DNA of 37,173 nucleotides from DAIOEK01 sp036746315 (GCA_036746315.1 DAIOEK010000027.1:1-37173); one strand, 5' to 3'. Counted from the first letter of the stretch, positions 1-9,062 are shown. Program-made: numbers and translations. The notes: a model not told the origin generated them from the letters alone.

Positions 1-31
1 ATAATCGCATTGATGACTGGAGGTAAGAAGT

Positions 32-934
32 ATGAAGAAAGGTATAGTTTTAGGGTTATTGTTGATTTCATTGAGTGGCTGCCGTGTAATCACTTCCGCT
101 CCCCCGACAGAAATGCCTACATCGCCCCCGCCAACACCAACGACTGCACCAAGTGCTACGCCGGCACCTATATTGCCCACCAGCACACCTACCATGCTGC
201 CAACTGCAACAAGCACTTCGCAACCGGTTGTGATCGAACAGCCAGAGGTGATTGATATTCAATATCCTTTTACTACCGGAAAGGTTCCCCCTACCGGATT
301 TACGATCCAAGGGATGGCGGACCCCACGTTTGAACAAAATCTGGTGATTCGCCTGGTGGATATGGACGGAAATGAAATTCTGCTTCGACCTACCACCATT
401 CAAGCGGATATCGGAATGAGGGGGCTATTTTCACAACAACTGGAATTCAACGAAAAGCTCTCCACCAACGCCATGCTACAGGTGTTTTCACATTCGGTTA
501 AGGATGGTAGCTTGGAGCATTTGAACAGCAGAATGCTCACTTTTGACGCGGAGCCGGATGCACCGAAGGACTTGTTCCCCCAGACGGAAAAAATCCTGAT
601 CACCGACCTGCGTGTTGGCCAGGTCAACACTCGTCTTGAATTGCAGGCGGAAGGAGTTGCGGTGGGCATCTTCGAGAATACGCTGGAATTTAAACTCTGT
701 GGTGAAGGTGGTATCGGAACTTCGGATTTTGTCTGCGGCGGTGCTGATAATGTCATTACCTCCGGTGTTGTCCAGGTGAATGCACCTGACGTTGGGCAGC
801 CCGGAACCTTTTCCATCCGCGCCGAGATACCAAATGGCAAATGGAAAACCGGTAGATTGGTAGTCTATGCTACTTCGGTAGCCAATGGCGAAATTGAGCA
901 TGCAAGCAGTGCCATCATCAAAAATGGTCCCTGA
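32..934 (+). CDS. Gmad2-like Ig-fold lipoprotein with Thr/Pro-rich linker
   Basis: Predicted exported lipoprotein of 300 residues. The start is set by a strong ribosome site (GGAGG, 8 bases before the ATG). Residues 1-17 form a lipoprotein signal ending in a canonical lipobox, LSGC. Residues 20-70 are a low-complexity Thr/Pro/Ser linker, which probably spans the cell envelope. From about residue 72, the pattern IDIQYPFTTGKVPPTGFTIQG, followed by a run ending in VRLVDMDGNEIL, resembles the Gmad2 immunoglobulin-like domain known from spore-germination (GerM-associated) and Chloroflexi surface proteins. A second beta-rich segment (about 190-295) has two cysteines (LCGEGG, FVCGGAD) that could form a disulphide. 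The last 11 bases overlap the next gene, so the two are probably co-transcribed. The ligand is unknown. The Gmad2 call is moderate; the lipoprotein call is strong. Confidence 0.75.
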   Translation: MKKGIVLGLLLISLSGCRVITSAPPTEMPTSPPPTPTTAPSATPAPILPTSTPTMLPTATSTSQPVVIEQPEVIDIQYPFTTGKVPPTGFTIQGMADPTFEQNLVIRLVDMDGNEILLRPTTIQADIGMRGLFSQQLEFNEKLSTNAMLQVFSHSVKDGSLEHLNSRMLTFDAEPDAPKDLFPQTEKILITDLRVGQVNTRLELQAEGVAVGIFENTLEFKLCGEGGIGTSDFVCGGADNVITSGVVQVNAPDVGQPGTFSIRAEIPNGKWKTGRLVVYATSVANGEIEHASSAIIKNGP

Positions 935-1319
935 CGAAGACCGCATCCCGTATGAGCTTTCCGCCAATGCATGGAAAGGAATAGCACTATTCAATTCGGG
1001 GGAGTATTTTGAAGCGCACGAGTTCCTTGAAGCTGCCTGGCGGGATGAACCGGGCGATCTTCGCTTTCTTTACCAGGGCATTTTGCTGGCGGGTATCAGT
1101 ATTTATCACGCCCATAATGGCAATCTGAGTGGCTCAATGAAAACTGCCGGCCGCGCACTAAAGCATTTATCCGGATGGAAACACTGTACTGATCCGGTTG
1201 ATATCCGCACTCTATACCGAGATCTTCTGATCGTTCAGACGCAACTTCAAAAAATACAGCCCGGGGACCTGAAATCTCTCCAGACGCTCCCCGGGCTTGT
1301 GCTTCGCATCACGCAATAA
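924..1319 (+). CDS. DUF309 family protein
   Basis: Small soluble protein of 131 residues if translation begins at the ATG at 924, which overlaps the end of the preceding lipoprotein gene by 11 bases; ATGs at 885 and 900 are possible but lie deep inside that gene. The motif FNSGEYFEAHEFLEAAWR, followed by FLYQGILLAGISIYH and a Gly/Lys-rich helix, matches DUF309, an all-helical family with a conserved F-x-x-G-x-[YF]-[FW]-x-x-H-E-x-x-E-x-x-W signature. The HE and E residues suggest a metal site or catalytic role, but the family function is not established. Its overlap with a lipoprotein gene suggests only co-expression. The gene converges with the cyclase gene, with one base between the stop codons. 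Confidence 0.8.
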   Translation: MVPDEDRIPYELSANAWKGIALFNSGEYFEAHEFLEAAWRDEPGDLRFLYQGILLAGISIYHAHNGNLSGSMKTAGRALKHLSGWKHCTDPVDIRTLYRDLLIVQTQLQKIQPGDLKSLQTLPGLVLRITQ

Positions 1320-1320
1320 A

Positions 1321-1962
1321 CTATGTCTCTTCCACCAGAATTACCCTGGCCGGGGCACCATCCGATCCGGCTAGTTTCAGCGGCAAACAAAACAGGGAGT
1401 AATATCCCTCACCAACCTGTGACAAATCCAACCCCTCGATGATCAAAACACCTGCTTTGAGAAATGCCTCATGCGTGGGACGGCTTTGTTTGTAAGGCGC
1501 CACGGATAGATAGTCCACGCCCACCAATTCCACCCCCATCTCTACTAAATATTTGGCGCCGTCCTCGCTGATCCCCACAAAATCGGTGTGGAACTCCTTG
1601 TCCGCTTTGGCCCAGTACTGTGAATTCTTGGTCTTGAATAGGAATTTTTTGATGCTGTTCGGCATATGCACTTGCTGGAGCACTTCTGCCGTGATCTGCG
1701 TGGCATCTTCTGGAATTTCCACCACACAGCAATGTCCCAGCATTTGCGAAACGGGAATTTTATCCACGCCCGTGTGACTCTCATTAATAAAATGTACCGG
1801 GGCATCGATGTGCGTTCCGGAATGAACATGTAAAGTCAGCTTGCTGACATTCGAATTCGCCCCTTCCTCGATTTTTCTCACCCGTTCCAGTGATACTTGC
1901 GGGTCGCCTGGCCATACCGGTAAATCGGGCGAAAGAGTAAGTGAAACATCATGGATTCGCAT
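1321..1962 (-). CDS. Cyclase family protein (kynurenine formamidase-like metal hydrolase)
   Basis: A 213-residue protein of the cyclase family (PF04199), metal-dependent amidohydrolases that include bacterial kynurenine formamidase (KynB) and isatin hydrolase. The opening DVSLTLSPDLPVWPGDP and the metal-binding HSGTHIDAPVHF motif (around residues 47-58) are diagnostic. A later motif, VGVDYLSVAPYKQSRPTHE, ends with the further conserved His-Glu pair. The start has a strong ribosome site (GGAGG) reading from the minus strand. No tryptophan-degradation genes are nearby, so the substrate cannot be assigned. It is divergent from the thiolase gene and they share a 112-base intergenic region. Confidence 0.85.
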   Translation of the reverse strand: MRIHDVSLTLSPDLPVWPGDPQVSLERVRKIEEGANSNVSKLTLHVHSGTHIDAPVHFINESHTGVDKIPVSQMLGHCCVVEIPEDATQITAEVLQQVHMPNSIKKFLFKTKNSQYWAKADKEFHTDFVGISEDGAKYLVEMGVELVGVDYLSVAPYKQSRPTHEAFLKAGVLIIEGLDLSQVGEGYYSLFCLPLKLAGSDGAPARVILVEET

Positions 1963-2032
1963 TTTTCATCCTCCATCGTTTGTGTGATTCTTGTACGAAT
2001 GGTAGTTGATAGGTTCTGACAGACTTTCAGCC

Positions 2033-2038
2033 TATAAT
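2033..2038 (+). promoter_or_regulatory. Candidate -10 box for the thiolase gene
   Basis: A perfect TATAAT lies 37 bases before the thiolase start codon in the divergent intergenic region. No TTGACA-like hexamer is found at 16-18 bp spacing; the nearest, TTGATA at 2006-2011, would need a 21-bp spacer. The call therefore rests on the -10 box alone. Confidence 0.35.
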
Positions 2039-2074
2039 CAATTTTAATTAATCATACACCAACAGGGACAGGAA

Positions 2075-3229
2075 ATGAGAGAAGTAGCAGTTATTGGCAT
2101 TGGACAAACCAAAGTTGACGAGCATTGGGATAAATCGCTCAAAGAGTTGGCGGGAGAAGCCATCATCGATGCGATGCGTGATGCTGGACGTGACTATGCA
2201 GACGCTGTGTATGTGGGCAATATGATGTCGGGTTCCGCCAACCATCAACAGCATCTGGGTGCATTCCTCGCCGACTGGGTCGGGCTCCGTTATACCGAGG
2301 CAATGAAAATTGAAGCAGCCTGCGGCTCTGCTGCCTCTGCTTTTCGCCAGGGGCTGATGGCAGTTTCTTCTGGTGAAATGGATTGCGTCATCGTGTCAGC
2401 CGTCGAGAAGATGACGGACTCTCCCCTGCACGAGATCACTTCCGAATTAGCGACCGCTGCCGATGCCGATTACGAAGCCGGGATGGGGGTATCTTTTGTT
2501 GCGTTAAACGCTTTTATCATGAACCGCTACATGCACGAGTATGGCTGGAAAAAGGAGGATTTCGCACCCTTTTCCATCAATGCCCATGCCAATGGAGCCA
2601 AAAATCCCAAAGCCCGTTTCCAAAGTTCGATCAGCGCTGAAGCGTATGCCAGGGCAGGGATGATCTGCCCGCCTATCAACCTGTTGGATGCCTCTCCTGT
2701 TGGCGACGGAGCAGCCGCAGCCGTACTGGTACCTGCCGATTCGGTTCAGCTTTCCCGCCGCCCTGTGGTGCGGGTGATTGGTTCCGCAGCCGCTACGGAT
2801 ACGATTGGCATACACCATCGCAGAAAACCACTCTGGCTTTCTGCCGCTGAGCAATCCAGCAAAAAAGCATACAAACAGGCAGGCCTTATTCCCACGGATA
2901 TTGATTTCTTCGAATCCCATGACGCTTTCTCCATTATGGCAGCCTTGTCCCTCGAGGCATGCGGTTTTGCCGAACCCGGGCAGGGCCCCCGTCTGGCGAA
3001 TGAAGGCACGATCTTCCCCGGAGGAAAGATCCCTGTTGCCACCCGTGGAGGATTGAAAGCGCGTGGACACCCCGTAGGAGCGACAGGTTTGTATCAAATT
3101 ACCGAGGTCGTTCAACAGCTCTGGGGCGAAGCGGAAGGCAATCAATTGGAAGGTGTCCGCATCGGCATGGCTCAGAACATCGGCGGTAGCGGATCCAACA
3201 TTGTTACCCACATTTTCTCAACCAGATAA
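2075..3229 (+). CDS. Thiolase family protein (acetyl-CoA acetyltransferase type)
   Basis: A 384-residue thiolase-fold enzyme of the archaeal/SCP2-like subgroup. The nucleophilic Cys sits in EAACGSAASAF (around residue 84). The later catalytic blocks are ESHDAFS (His of the N-[AE]-x-[FH]-x type block; around residue 281) and GGLKARGHPVGATG (His; around 328-341). The expected fourth-block Cys is replaced in MAQNIGGSGSNI, as in SCP2/archaeal thiolases, where the usual CxG cysteine is lacking. Family enzymes condense or cleave acyl-CoAs; in archaea and Chloroflexota they can supply acetoacetyl-CoA for the mevalonate pathway. No DUF35 (OB-fold) partner or HMG-CoA synthase gene lies next to it, so the role is open. 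It ends in a strong terminator and seems to be a single-gene unit. Confidence 0.85.
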   Translation: MREVAVIGIGQTKVDEHWDKSLKELAGEAIIDAMRDAGRDYADAVYVGNMMSGSANHQQHLGAFLADWVGLRYTEAMKIEAACGSAASAFRQGLMAVSSGEMDCVIVSAVEKMTDSPLHEITSELATAADADYEAGMGVSFVALNAFIMNRYMHEYGWKKEDFAPFSINAHANGAKNPKARFQSSISAEAYARAGMICPPINLLDASPVGDGAAAAVLVPADSVQLSRRPVVRVIGSAAATDTIGIHHRRKPLWLSAAEQSSKKAYKQAGLIPTDIDFFESHDAFSIMAALSLEACGFAEPGQGPRLANEGTIFPGGKIPVATRGGLKARGHPVGATGLYQITEVVQQLWGEAEGNQLEGVRIGMAQNIGGSGSNIVTHIFSTR

Positions 3230-3247
3230 AATCAACATTCTCAACTC

Positions 3248-3282
3248 GCAGGTCAGGCATGTATGCCTGACCTGCTTTTTTT
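3248..3282 (+). terminator. Strong Rho-independent terminator after the thiolase gene
   Basis: A 13-bp perfect inverted repeat (arm GCAGGTCAGGCAT, 3248-3260, paired with 3263-3275) is followed at once by seven Ts (3276-3282). It is the clearest intrinsic terminator in the window. Confidence 0.95.
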
Positions 3283-3315
3283 GTCGTTTCACACATCCTG
3301 GAATAAAATGGAACC

Positions 3316-4197
3316 ATGCCGATAACCGTCATCCGGTTCCAACAAATCCAGGATTTTCACAGCAAGGCATTTTGCATGCTGCCCGGCTCGCGTGTCACGA
3401 GTATTCACGAAGCGGTAAACTTTGTGCGCCAGCATGGGATTGTCGCTTTTTGGCCCTTGAAAAACATTCCTATCGCTTCACTTTGGGGAGCCGTAGCCGG
3501 AGATCGCCCGGTCGCTGATGAGCATGATGACCCCGGCCATATAACCTGGTCTTGGAAAGATTCCTTGATTGGTAAGGATGCGTGGTATTACGCCAAGCTG
3601 CTTTGCCGGCGTAATTTTATGATCAGGATGGAAATTGCTCCCTGCTTGTATGCACTCACTGCAAATTTTGGCGACTACCACGAAGATCACCTTATTCGTT
3701 ACGAAGAAGGTAACCTCACATTTGCAGCAAAGAATATCTATGAGGCAATCCTGCAGAACGGTCCACTCGATACGCAGCAACTGAAGAAAGCCGCCCGGTT
3801 ATCCGGCAGAGCCGGAGATTCAGAATTCAATAAAGCCATCCTCGAATTGCAAATGGATATGAAGATTCTACCCGTCTCCATTTCTGAAAGCGGAGCCTGG
3901 CATTATTCGTTTGTCTACGAGATCGTTGCCCGTCATTATCCTGAAATACCCATCCGAGCACACGAGATATCCATCAGCCAGGCAAAGGAAAAACTTATCA
4001 TGACTTACCTTGCCTCATGTGGCATCACTCGCCTGTCATACATTAAAAGCTTATTCCGCTGGCAGCCTCAATCCACCAAAAACATGTTGCAAAAGTTGGA
4101 AAATGAGCGGCAGCTTACCGCTGACTTTACGGTGGAGCACCATCCCGCAGGAGATTGGATTGGGTTGCCGTCAGTGGTGCTACAATTAAGCAACTAA
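3316..4197 (+). CDS. AlkZ-related winged-helix protein
   Basis: A 293-residue soluble protein. The N-terminal half has the pattern ITWSWKDSLIGKDAWYYAKL, then basic and aromatic residues. The middle (about residues 135-165, RYEEGNLTFAAKNIYEAILQ then GPLDTQQLKKAARLSG) reads as a winged helix-turn-helix. This arrangement resembles proteins annotated as AlkZ-related, distant relatives of the winged-helix DNA glycosylases AlkZ/YcaQ that unhook alkyl and crosslink lesions. I could not confirm a catalytic Gln-x-Gln motif in the expected place, so glycosylase activity should not be assumed. The start at 3316 is the first in-frame ATG after the upstream terminator; its ribosome site is weak. The gap to the next gene is 25 bases, so the two may be co-transcribed. 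A regulatory DNA-binding role is the alternative. Confidence 0.55.
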   Translation: MPITVIRFQQIQDFHSKAFCMLPGSRVTSIHEAVNFVRQHGIVAFWPLKNIPIASLWGAVAGDRPVADEHDDPGHITWSWKDSLIGKDAWYYAKLLCRRNFMIRMEIAPCLYALTANFGDYHEDHLIRYEEGNLTFAAKNIYEAILQNGPLDTQQLKKAARLSGRAGDSEFNKAILELQMDMKILPVSISESGAWHYSFVYEIVARHYPEIPIRAHEISISQAKEKLIMTYLASCGITRLSYIKSLFRWQPQSTKNMLQKLENERQLTADFTVEHHPAGDWIGLPSVVLQLSN

Positions 4198-4222
4198 CGC
4201 AGTCAGGCAGAGAAAAGAGGGA

Positions 4223-7200
4223 ATGATGCAGGAATTCCACATACATCGAAAGATCCGGGACCAATATGCACTTGATTCATCTCTTTTTGAAACCGATGGC
4301 AACCTGATTTTCCTGAATGTGCAGGCTGTCCATAAATTCGTAAAAACGCTCAACAGCAAACTGGATCCGGCTGCTCGCGAAGAGAAAAAATATACTTCCG
4401 GTCAAATTTATGCTATGGGTCTCATTGATGAGATCTTGCATTTTGTTTTCCACCAATATCGAAAAGATGTTTACCCAAACGCACTTTATGATGCCTACAG
4501 TTCCCTGTTGAAACACCTCGGACAGGAAAAAATGTATCAGCTTTTATCATCCTTCTGCGACGAGTATCCGCCTGTGGCCGTTTATTTGCATAAGGTCAGC
4601 GTTGCCGAATACCTGGGTACCGACAAAAATCGGTTGGAAACGTTGGAAGAGATCATCCTGCTCTGGCTGGCAAATGCCAACCCGGCATTTATGCAATATG
4701 GCGAGTTCTTTGATGATGCCACCCTGCAAAAGACAACCTCCTATTTGTCAGCCATCGAATATTTGAGAACGTTTTTCTCTATGCAGCCGGTATATGGTCC
4801 CGATCATCAGGATCTGCTTACCTTGCTCCGTTCCCCGGCTATTGCCGCGCCATATTCATTGCAAGATCAGTTGAAGTACATCCGCGAAAGATGGAGCTAC
4901 CTGCTGAAAGACCTGCTCTTGAAATTGTTGGGCGGGCTAGACCTCATTCAGGAGGAGTTGAAGGCAATCTTCGCCGGACCTGGTCCTGCATTTCCCCCTG
5001 ATTATCGAAAGCTTACCTCCCTCTACGATCTGGAATTGGAACGTTTCAGTCCCGATAGCGACTGGATGCCGCGGGTCGTCTTGATGGCGAAGAACACATA
5101 TGTCTGGCTGTTCCAGCTCTCACAGCAGTATCACCGCGAGATTCGCACCTTGGATCAAATCCCTGATGCGGAACTGGATCGACTTGCCCAGGCTGGGTTT
5201 TCCGGCTTATGGTTGATCGGATTATGGGAAAGAAGTCCCGCATCCGAGAACATAAAAAAACTGTGTGGTAACCCTGAGGCGGTGGCATCGGCATATTCAA
5301 TTTCCGAATATCATATCGCCCAGGATCTCGGTGGAGATGCCGCCCTGCAAAACCTAAAATTTCGGGCCTGGCAACGGGGAATACGCCTGGCGAGCGATAT
5401 GGTACCCAACCACATGGGCATTGATTCCAGTTGGGTAACCTATCAGCCGGATGATTTTGTTGGTCTGGATAATCCGCCTTTTCCGGCGTATACCTTTAAC
5501 GGCATCAACCTTTCCCGTGATCCGGGCATTGGCATCTATATAGAAGACCACTATTATGATCGGACCGATGCCGCCGTTGTATTTAAGTGGACGGAGTTTT
5601 CCTCGGGACACACCCGCTACATTTATCATGGTAATGATGGCACCAACATGCCCTGGAACGATACTGCCCAATTGAACTACCTCTCCGAGGCGGTCCGCGA
5701 GAAGGTGATTCAGCAGATACTTAACGTAGCGCGCACCTTCCCGATCATCCGTTTCGATGCCGCCATGACCCTGGCGCGCAAACACTACCAACGTCTTTGG
5801 TTCCCTGAACCCGGTTCGGGCGGAGACATCCCTTCCCGATCCCAATTTGCCCTGACCCGGCAAAAATTCGAAGAGGTCTTCCCGCGTGAATTCTGGCGGG
5901 ATGTGGTGGATAGGGTTGCTGCCGAGGTACCCGATACGCTTCTGCTCGCTGAAGCCTTCTGGCTGATGGAAGGATACTTTGTCCGCACCCTGGGCATGCA
6001 CCGCGTCTATAATTCCGCCTTCATGAATATGATGCGCAATGAAGATAACAGCAACTACCGCGCGTTGATTAAAAATACGCTTGAGTTTGATCCTGAGATA
6101 TTGCAGCGCTTTGTAAACTTCATGAATAATCCTGATGAGAAGACGGCGGTGGATCAATTTGGCAAAGGAGACAAATACTTTGGCATTTGTCTTATGATGT
6201 CGACCCTGCCGGGGTTACCCATGTTCGGGCATGGACAAGTGGAAGGCTACTCGGAAAAATATGGCATGGAATATCGCCGCGCATATTTGCAGGAATACCC
6301 CGATCAGGATTTGATCACTCGCCATCAGCACCAGATCTTCCCTCTGCTTCACCGTCGTGAAATTTTTGCCGGCGCTGAGCAATTCCGCCTTTACGATTTC
6401 TACGCTGCTTCAGGAACGGTAAATGAGGATGTCTACGCCTATTCCAACGGGGTCGGTGGTAACAGAGGTCTGGTCATCTATCATAATCGGTATGCCACCA
6501 CATCCGGATGGGTCAAATTATCCTCCGCCTATCTGGATAAGCATTCTGGCAAACTGTTGCAGACTTCGCTCGCAGACAATCTGGGACTGTACAACTCTAC
6601 CAGCCATTTCGTCATTCTGCGTGACAGGTACAACGGCAGGGAATATCTCAGGAACGCTGCTGATCTGCATAGGGATGGTTTGTACCTCCAGTTGGATGCA
6701 TATCAGGCATATGCCTTTACGGATATCGAGCAGGTGGAGGAGGATGCGTACGGAAACTGGAGACGCTTGCACGATGAATTGAATGGTCGCCCTGTGAAAG
6801 ATGTTCGCGAAGAATATCATCTGATCAGGTATCGTTCTATTCTGAAAAAGTTTGAAGAAATGATCGCGCCGGATAACCTGCGTATCCTGACTTCCGGGAA
6901 CGATTTTCCCTCGCAATGGAAAGTGTTTAGCGGTCGGTTGGCGGCCTTCTTGAATGAATACGGCTGGATGAAAAATATTTCTGTGGATATGCAGGAAAAG
7001 GTCATTTCAACGGTAAAAGTGTCAATTCTTCACCATCGGGAAATGTGCCTGAATCGTCCACCTGCCCTTTTTAAGGCGTCGAAAACATATCAGCAAAGCC
7101 TGAAAAGGATGGCATTCAGCCAGTTGGATGAAGTTTCGCTTTTGGTGAATTGGCTGCTCATCCTGTACGCGCATCTTCCGGCGATTGCTCCAGATTTAAC

Positions 7201-7645
7201 CGCGGAACGTGGCCAGTATCAGATTCCACTGCAAATAACGCTGAAACGCGGTCTTCAAAACCGTGGTCTCACGGAATTCGATGCCGATCGCGCGATATTG
7301 CAAATGAATAGTATTTTCGAAGATTGCGCGTTGCTGCAAGGCCTGGCAACTCAACCTGTACAATTCTGGATTGGCATGTTTGAAAATACAACACGGCGTC
7401 AGTTGCTGGGGATTAATGAGGCGCAAGGCACGCGCTGGTATGTTCGCGAAAAAACACAGTTTTACCTGCTTCTACTGGAACGTAGCATCCTCCTGTTTGC
7501 AGACGCTCATGCACCGGAATGGACAATATCTTTCGAGCATTGCATATTGGCGATCCGCGCTATTCAAAAAGCCCTCGCCAATATCGACGCATCAGAGTAC
7601 AAAGTGGATAAATTACTTTTGCTGTTGAATGAGGAAAGAAAATAA
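4223..7645 (+). CDS. Giant GH13-like alpha-amylase family protein
   Basis: An 1140-residue protein with no signal peptide, so probably cytoplasmic. The catalytic barrel spans roughly residues 300-760. Conserved regions can be read: region I SDMVPNHMG (around 391), region II IIRFDAAMTLARKHY with the nucleophile Asp (around 511), region III LLAEAFWLMEGYF with the acid/base Glu (around 575), and region IV, where the usual N-H-D appears as FMNNPDE, keeping the Asp but not the His. About 280 residues before the barrel and 350 after it are helical and match no domain I recognise. The substrate is presumably an alpha-1,4-glucan, and transglycosylation is as likely as hydrolysis. ATGs at 4223 and 4226 are both possible starts. 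It converges with the GH57 gene with one base between stop codons, which suggests a shared role in glycogen or maltodextrin metabolism. Confidence 0.8.
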   Translation: MMQEFHIHRKIRDQYALDSSLFETDGNLIFLNVQAVHKFVKTLNSKLDPAAREEKKYTSGQIYAMGLIDEILHFVFHQYRKDVYPNALYDAYSSLLKHLGQEKMYQLLSSFCDEYPPVAVYLHKVSVAEYLGTDKNRLETLEEIILLWLANANPAFMQYGEFFDDATLQKTTSYLSAIEYLRTFFSMQPVYGPDHQDLLTLLRSPAIAAPYSLQDQLKYIRERWSYLLKDLLLKLLGGLDLIQEELKAIFAGPGPAFPPDYRKLTSLYDLELERFSPDSDWMPRVVLMAKNTYVWLFQLSQQYHREIRTLDQIPDAELDRLAQAGFSGLWLIGLWERSPASENIKKLCGNPEAVASAYSISEYHIAQDLGGDAALQNLKFRAWQRGIRLASDMVPNHMGIDSSWVTYQPDDFVGLDNPPFPAYTFNGINLSRDPGIGIYIEDHYYDRTDAAVVFKWTEFSSGHTRYIYHGNDGTNMPWNDTAQLNYLSEAVREKVIQQILNVARTFPIIRFDAAMTLARKHYQRLWFPEPGSGGDIPSRSQFALTRQKFEEVFPREFWRDVVDRVAAEVPDTLLLAEAFWLMEGYFVRTLGMHRVYNSAFMNMMRNEDNSNYRALIKNTLEFDPEILQRFVNFMNNPDEKTAVDQFGKGDKYFGICLMMSTLPGLPMFGHGQVEGYSEKYGMEYRRAYLQEYPDQDLITRHQHQIFPLLHRREIFAGAEQFRLYDFYAASGTVNEDVYAYSNGVGGNRGLVIYHNRYATTSGWVKLSSAYLDKHSGKLLQTSLADNLGLYNSTSHFVILRDRYNGREYLRNAADLHRDGLYLQLDAYQAYAFTDIEQVEEDAYGNWRRLHDELNGRPVKDVREEYHLIRYRSILKKFEEMIAPDNLRILTSGNDFPSQWKVFSGRLAAFLNEYGWMKNISVDMQEKVISTVKVSILHHREMCLNRPPALFKASKTYQQSLKRMAFSQLDEVSLLVNWLLILYAHLPAIAPDLTAERGQYQIPLQITLKRGLQNRGLTEFDADRAILQMNSIFEDCALLQGLATQPVQFWIGMFENTTRRQLLGINEAQGTRWYVREKTQFYLLLLERSILLFADAHAPEWTISFEHCILAIRAIQKALANIDASEYKVDKLLLLLNEERK

Positions 7646-7646
7646 T

Positions 7647-9059
7647 TCAGTCTGAATTCAATGCCTTGATGCATCTCAGGTAGGTTGCTTCAAACACATT
7701 ACGAGCCTGCAATCCGGTTCGCTCGCTTTTCACCGGGCAAATTGCTTTTATGGAACGGGAAAACAATTCTTCTTCAGTTGCCAGCTCGGTCAGGTATACA
7801 GCCTGTGCAGCATAGCCAATATTATTGCGCGGTTCAATGCGGTCAAACTCATCGAAAAACCACCCGCATGAGGTAAACATCCACTGACGGGCAACTTGCG
7901 CTTTCATCAGTGCTTTTAACCGCTCTTTTTGCACCGAGCTGATCTTATTACCGAACCACTGTTTGCTGAAGTCATCCCAGGGCTGGTCATTCAGCATGAC
8001 ATAAATATAAGCATTTCGTACCGCCAATGGGTCACCGGCAAATTCGCTGATCATTTTCTGATAAGCGCGGTCCAATAATCTCGCAATCGAATTCAACCCC
8101 GCTCTCATCGGACTTTTCCAGCTTGCCCCCGGCGTGCATGGGCATTCTTCCCGCCAGCGTAATACACCGTGGTGGCAGCTCCATGACGTATTCTCCCTGA
8201 TTCGAATCTCTGGTAAATAACTAAAGTCTTGCAAAATTCTACCGGGATAAGTGACTTCAACTCCCTGCATGGAACCCGAGTTTTTACTGAGATGTGCAAG
8301 GAATCTGTCCCGGAAAGGCTGATGATGCCCGTAGAGTTCACCGTCAGAAGCTAGTGTGATCACTTCTTTTAACTGGGACCTGCCATTGGTAAAATTCGGC
8401 AGGATATATTGCAGCAGGAACTGATCAGCGTTTACCGTGGAGGCTGGGTCGAAACTCAACCGTGTGCTGATATCCATCTGATAAAAGAACACAGCCAACG
8501 ATAGTCCATTCCCCAGCTTGACCCTGTACGGTTTTCGAACATCCAGGCGTTGTGCGTCTGCCTGCCACGGGGCAAGAATGGTATATTGAATGCCTCGCTC
8601 TGCCATCAACTTGAGTGAAACCAGGTCTACTGCGGTTTCCGGCAGCCACAACCCGGCTGGGTGATGCCCAAAACGGTGGATAAAATCCGCTATACCCCAT
8701 TCCAACTGGGTAATTTTATCCATGCGCGTCGCCAGTGGCAGGATGGTGTGATTGTATGCCTGCGCCATACCGTTGCCCACGCCGTATTTCTGATAATTAC
8801 TGTTTTCCTGCTGAATAATAGAGTGGTAAATTCCGGGATCATATTCCTCCATCCATTGCAGCAGCGTCGGACCGATATTGAAACTGATGCGGCTAAAATT
8901 ACCCAATTCCGCATTGGGGCGATAGCATTCCGCATGAATTTTTTCATTCCAATTTTGATACGGATGTGTGCCAGTTTCAACTGGGATTTCACCGCTAAGC
9001 ACATCCTGGCGGGGTGGCTGATAAAAATGACCGTGGATATTGAGGTATTTCTCGGTCAT
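7647..9059 (-). CDS. GH57 family glycoside hydrolase with DUF3536-type features
   Basis: A 470-residue GH57-fold protein without a signal peptide. The N-terminus has the family opening HGHFYQPPR. Next come GLWLPETAVDL (around residue 157), where GH57 carries its catalytic Glu, and LASDGELYGHHQP (around 258-270), holding the Asp-bearing region 4. The later CHHGVLRWREECPC motif (around 309) with its Cys/His pairs is typical of DUF3536-containing relatives. GH57 enzymes include amylases, 4-alpha-glucanotransferases, branching enzymes and amylopullulanases, and the exact reaction cannot be chosen from motifs. At 470 residues it is shorter than most 4-alpha-glucanotransferases. Its neighbour across a one-base gap is the GH13-like gene, supporting intracellular alpha-glucan processing. 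Confidence 0.85.
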   Translation of the reverse strand: MTEKYLNIHGHFYQPPRQDVLSGEIPVETGTHPYQNWNEKIHAECYRPNAELGNFSRISFNIGPTLLQWMEEYDPGIYHSIIQQENSNYQKYGVGNGMAQAYNHTILPLATRMDKITQLEWGIADFIHRFGHHPAGLWLPETAVDLVSLKLMAERGIQYTILAPWQADAQRLDVRKPYRVKLGNGLSLAVFFYQMDISTRLSFDPASTVNADQFLLQYILPNFTNGRSQLKEVITLASDGELYGHHQPFRDRFLAHLSKNSGSMQGVEVTYPGRILQDFSYLPEIRIRENTSWSCHHGVLRWREECPCTPGASWKSPMRAGLNSIARLLDRAYQKMISEFAGDPLAVRNAYIYVMLNDQPWDDFSKQWFGNKISSVQKERLKALMKAQVARQWMFTSCGWFFDEFDRIEPRNNIGYAAQAVYLTELATEEELFSRSIKAICPVKSERTGLQARNVFEATYLRCIKALNSD

Positions 9060-9062
9060 TTT

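Noticed and set aside
1258..1297. 10-bp perfect stem AGCCCGGGGA inside the end of the DUF309 gene
   Set aside because: Its 20-base loop, lack of a T-run and position in coding sequence make a terminator unlikely, though it might weaken read-through into the convergent cyclase gene.
2504..3211. Minus-strand 235-codon frame across the thiolase gene
   Set aside because: Antisense shadow; the plus frame holds all catalytic motifs.
5354..6157. Long open frame (267 codons) on the minus strand inside the GH13-like gene
   Set aside because: It is wholly antisense to the catalytic region with clear motifs on the plus strand, has no ribosome site and no family resemblance.
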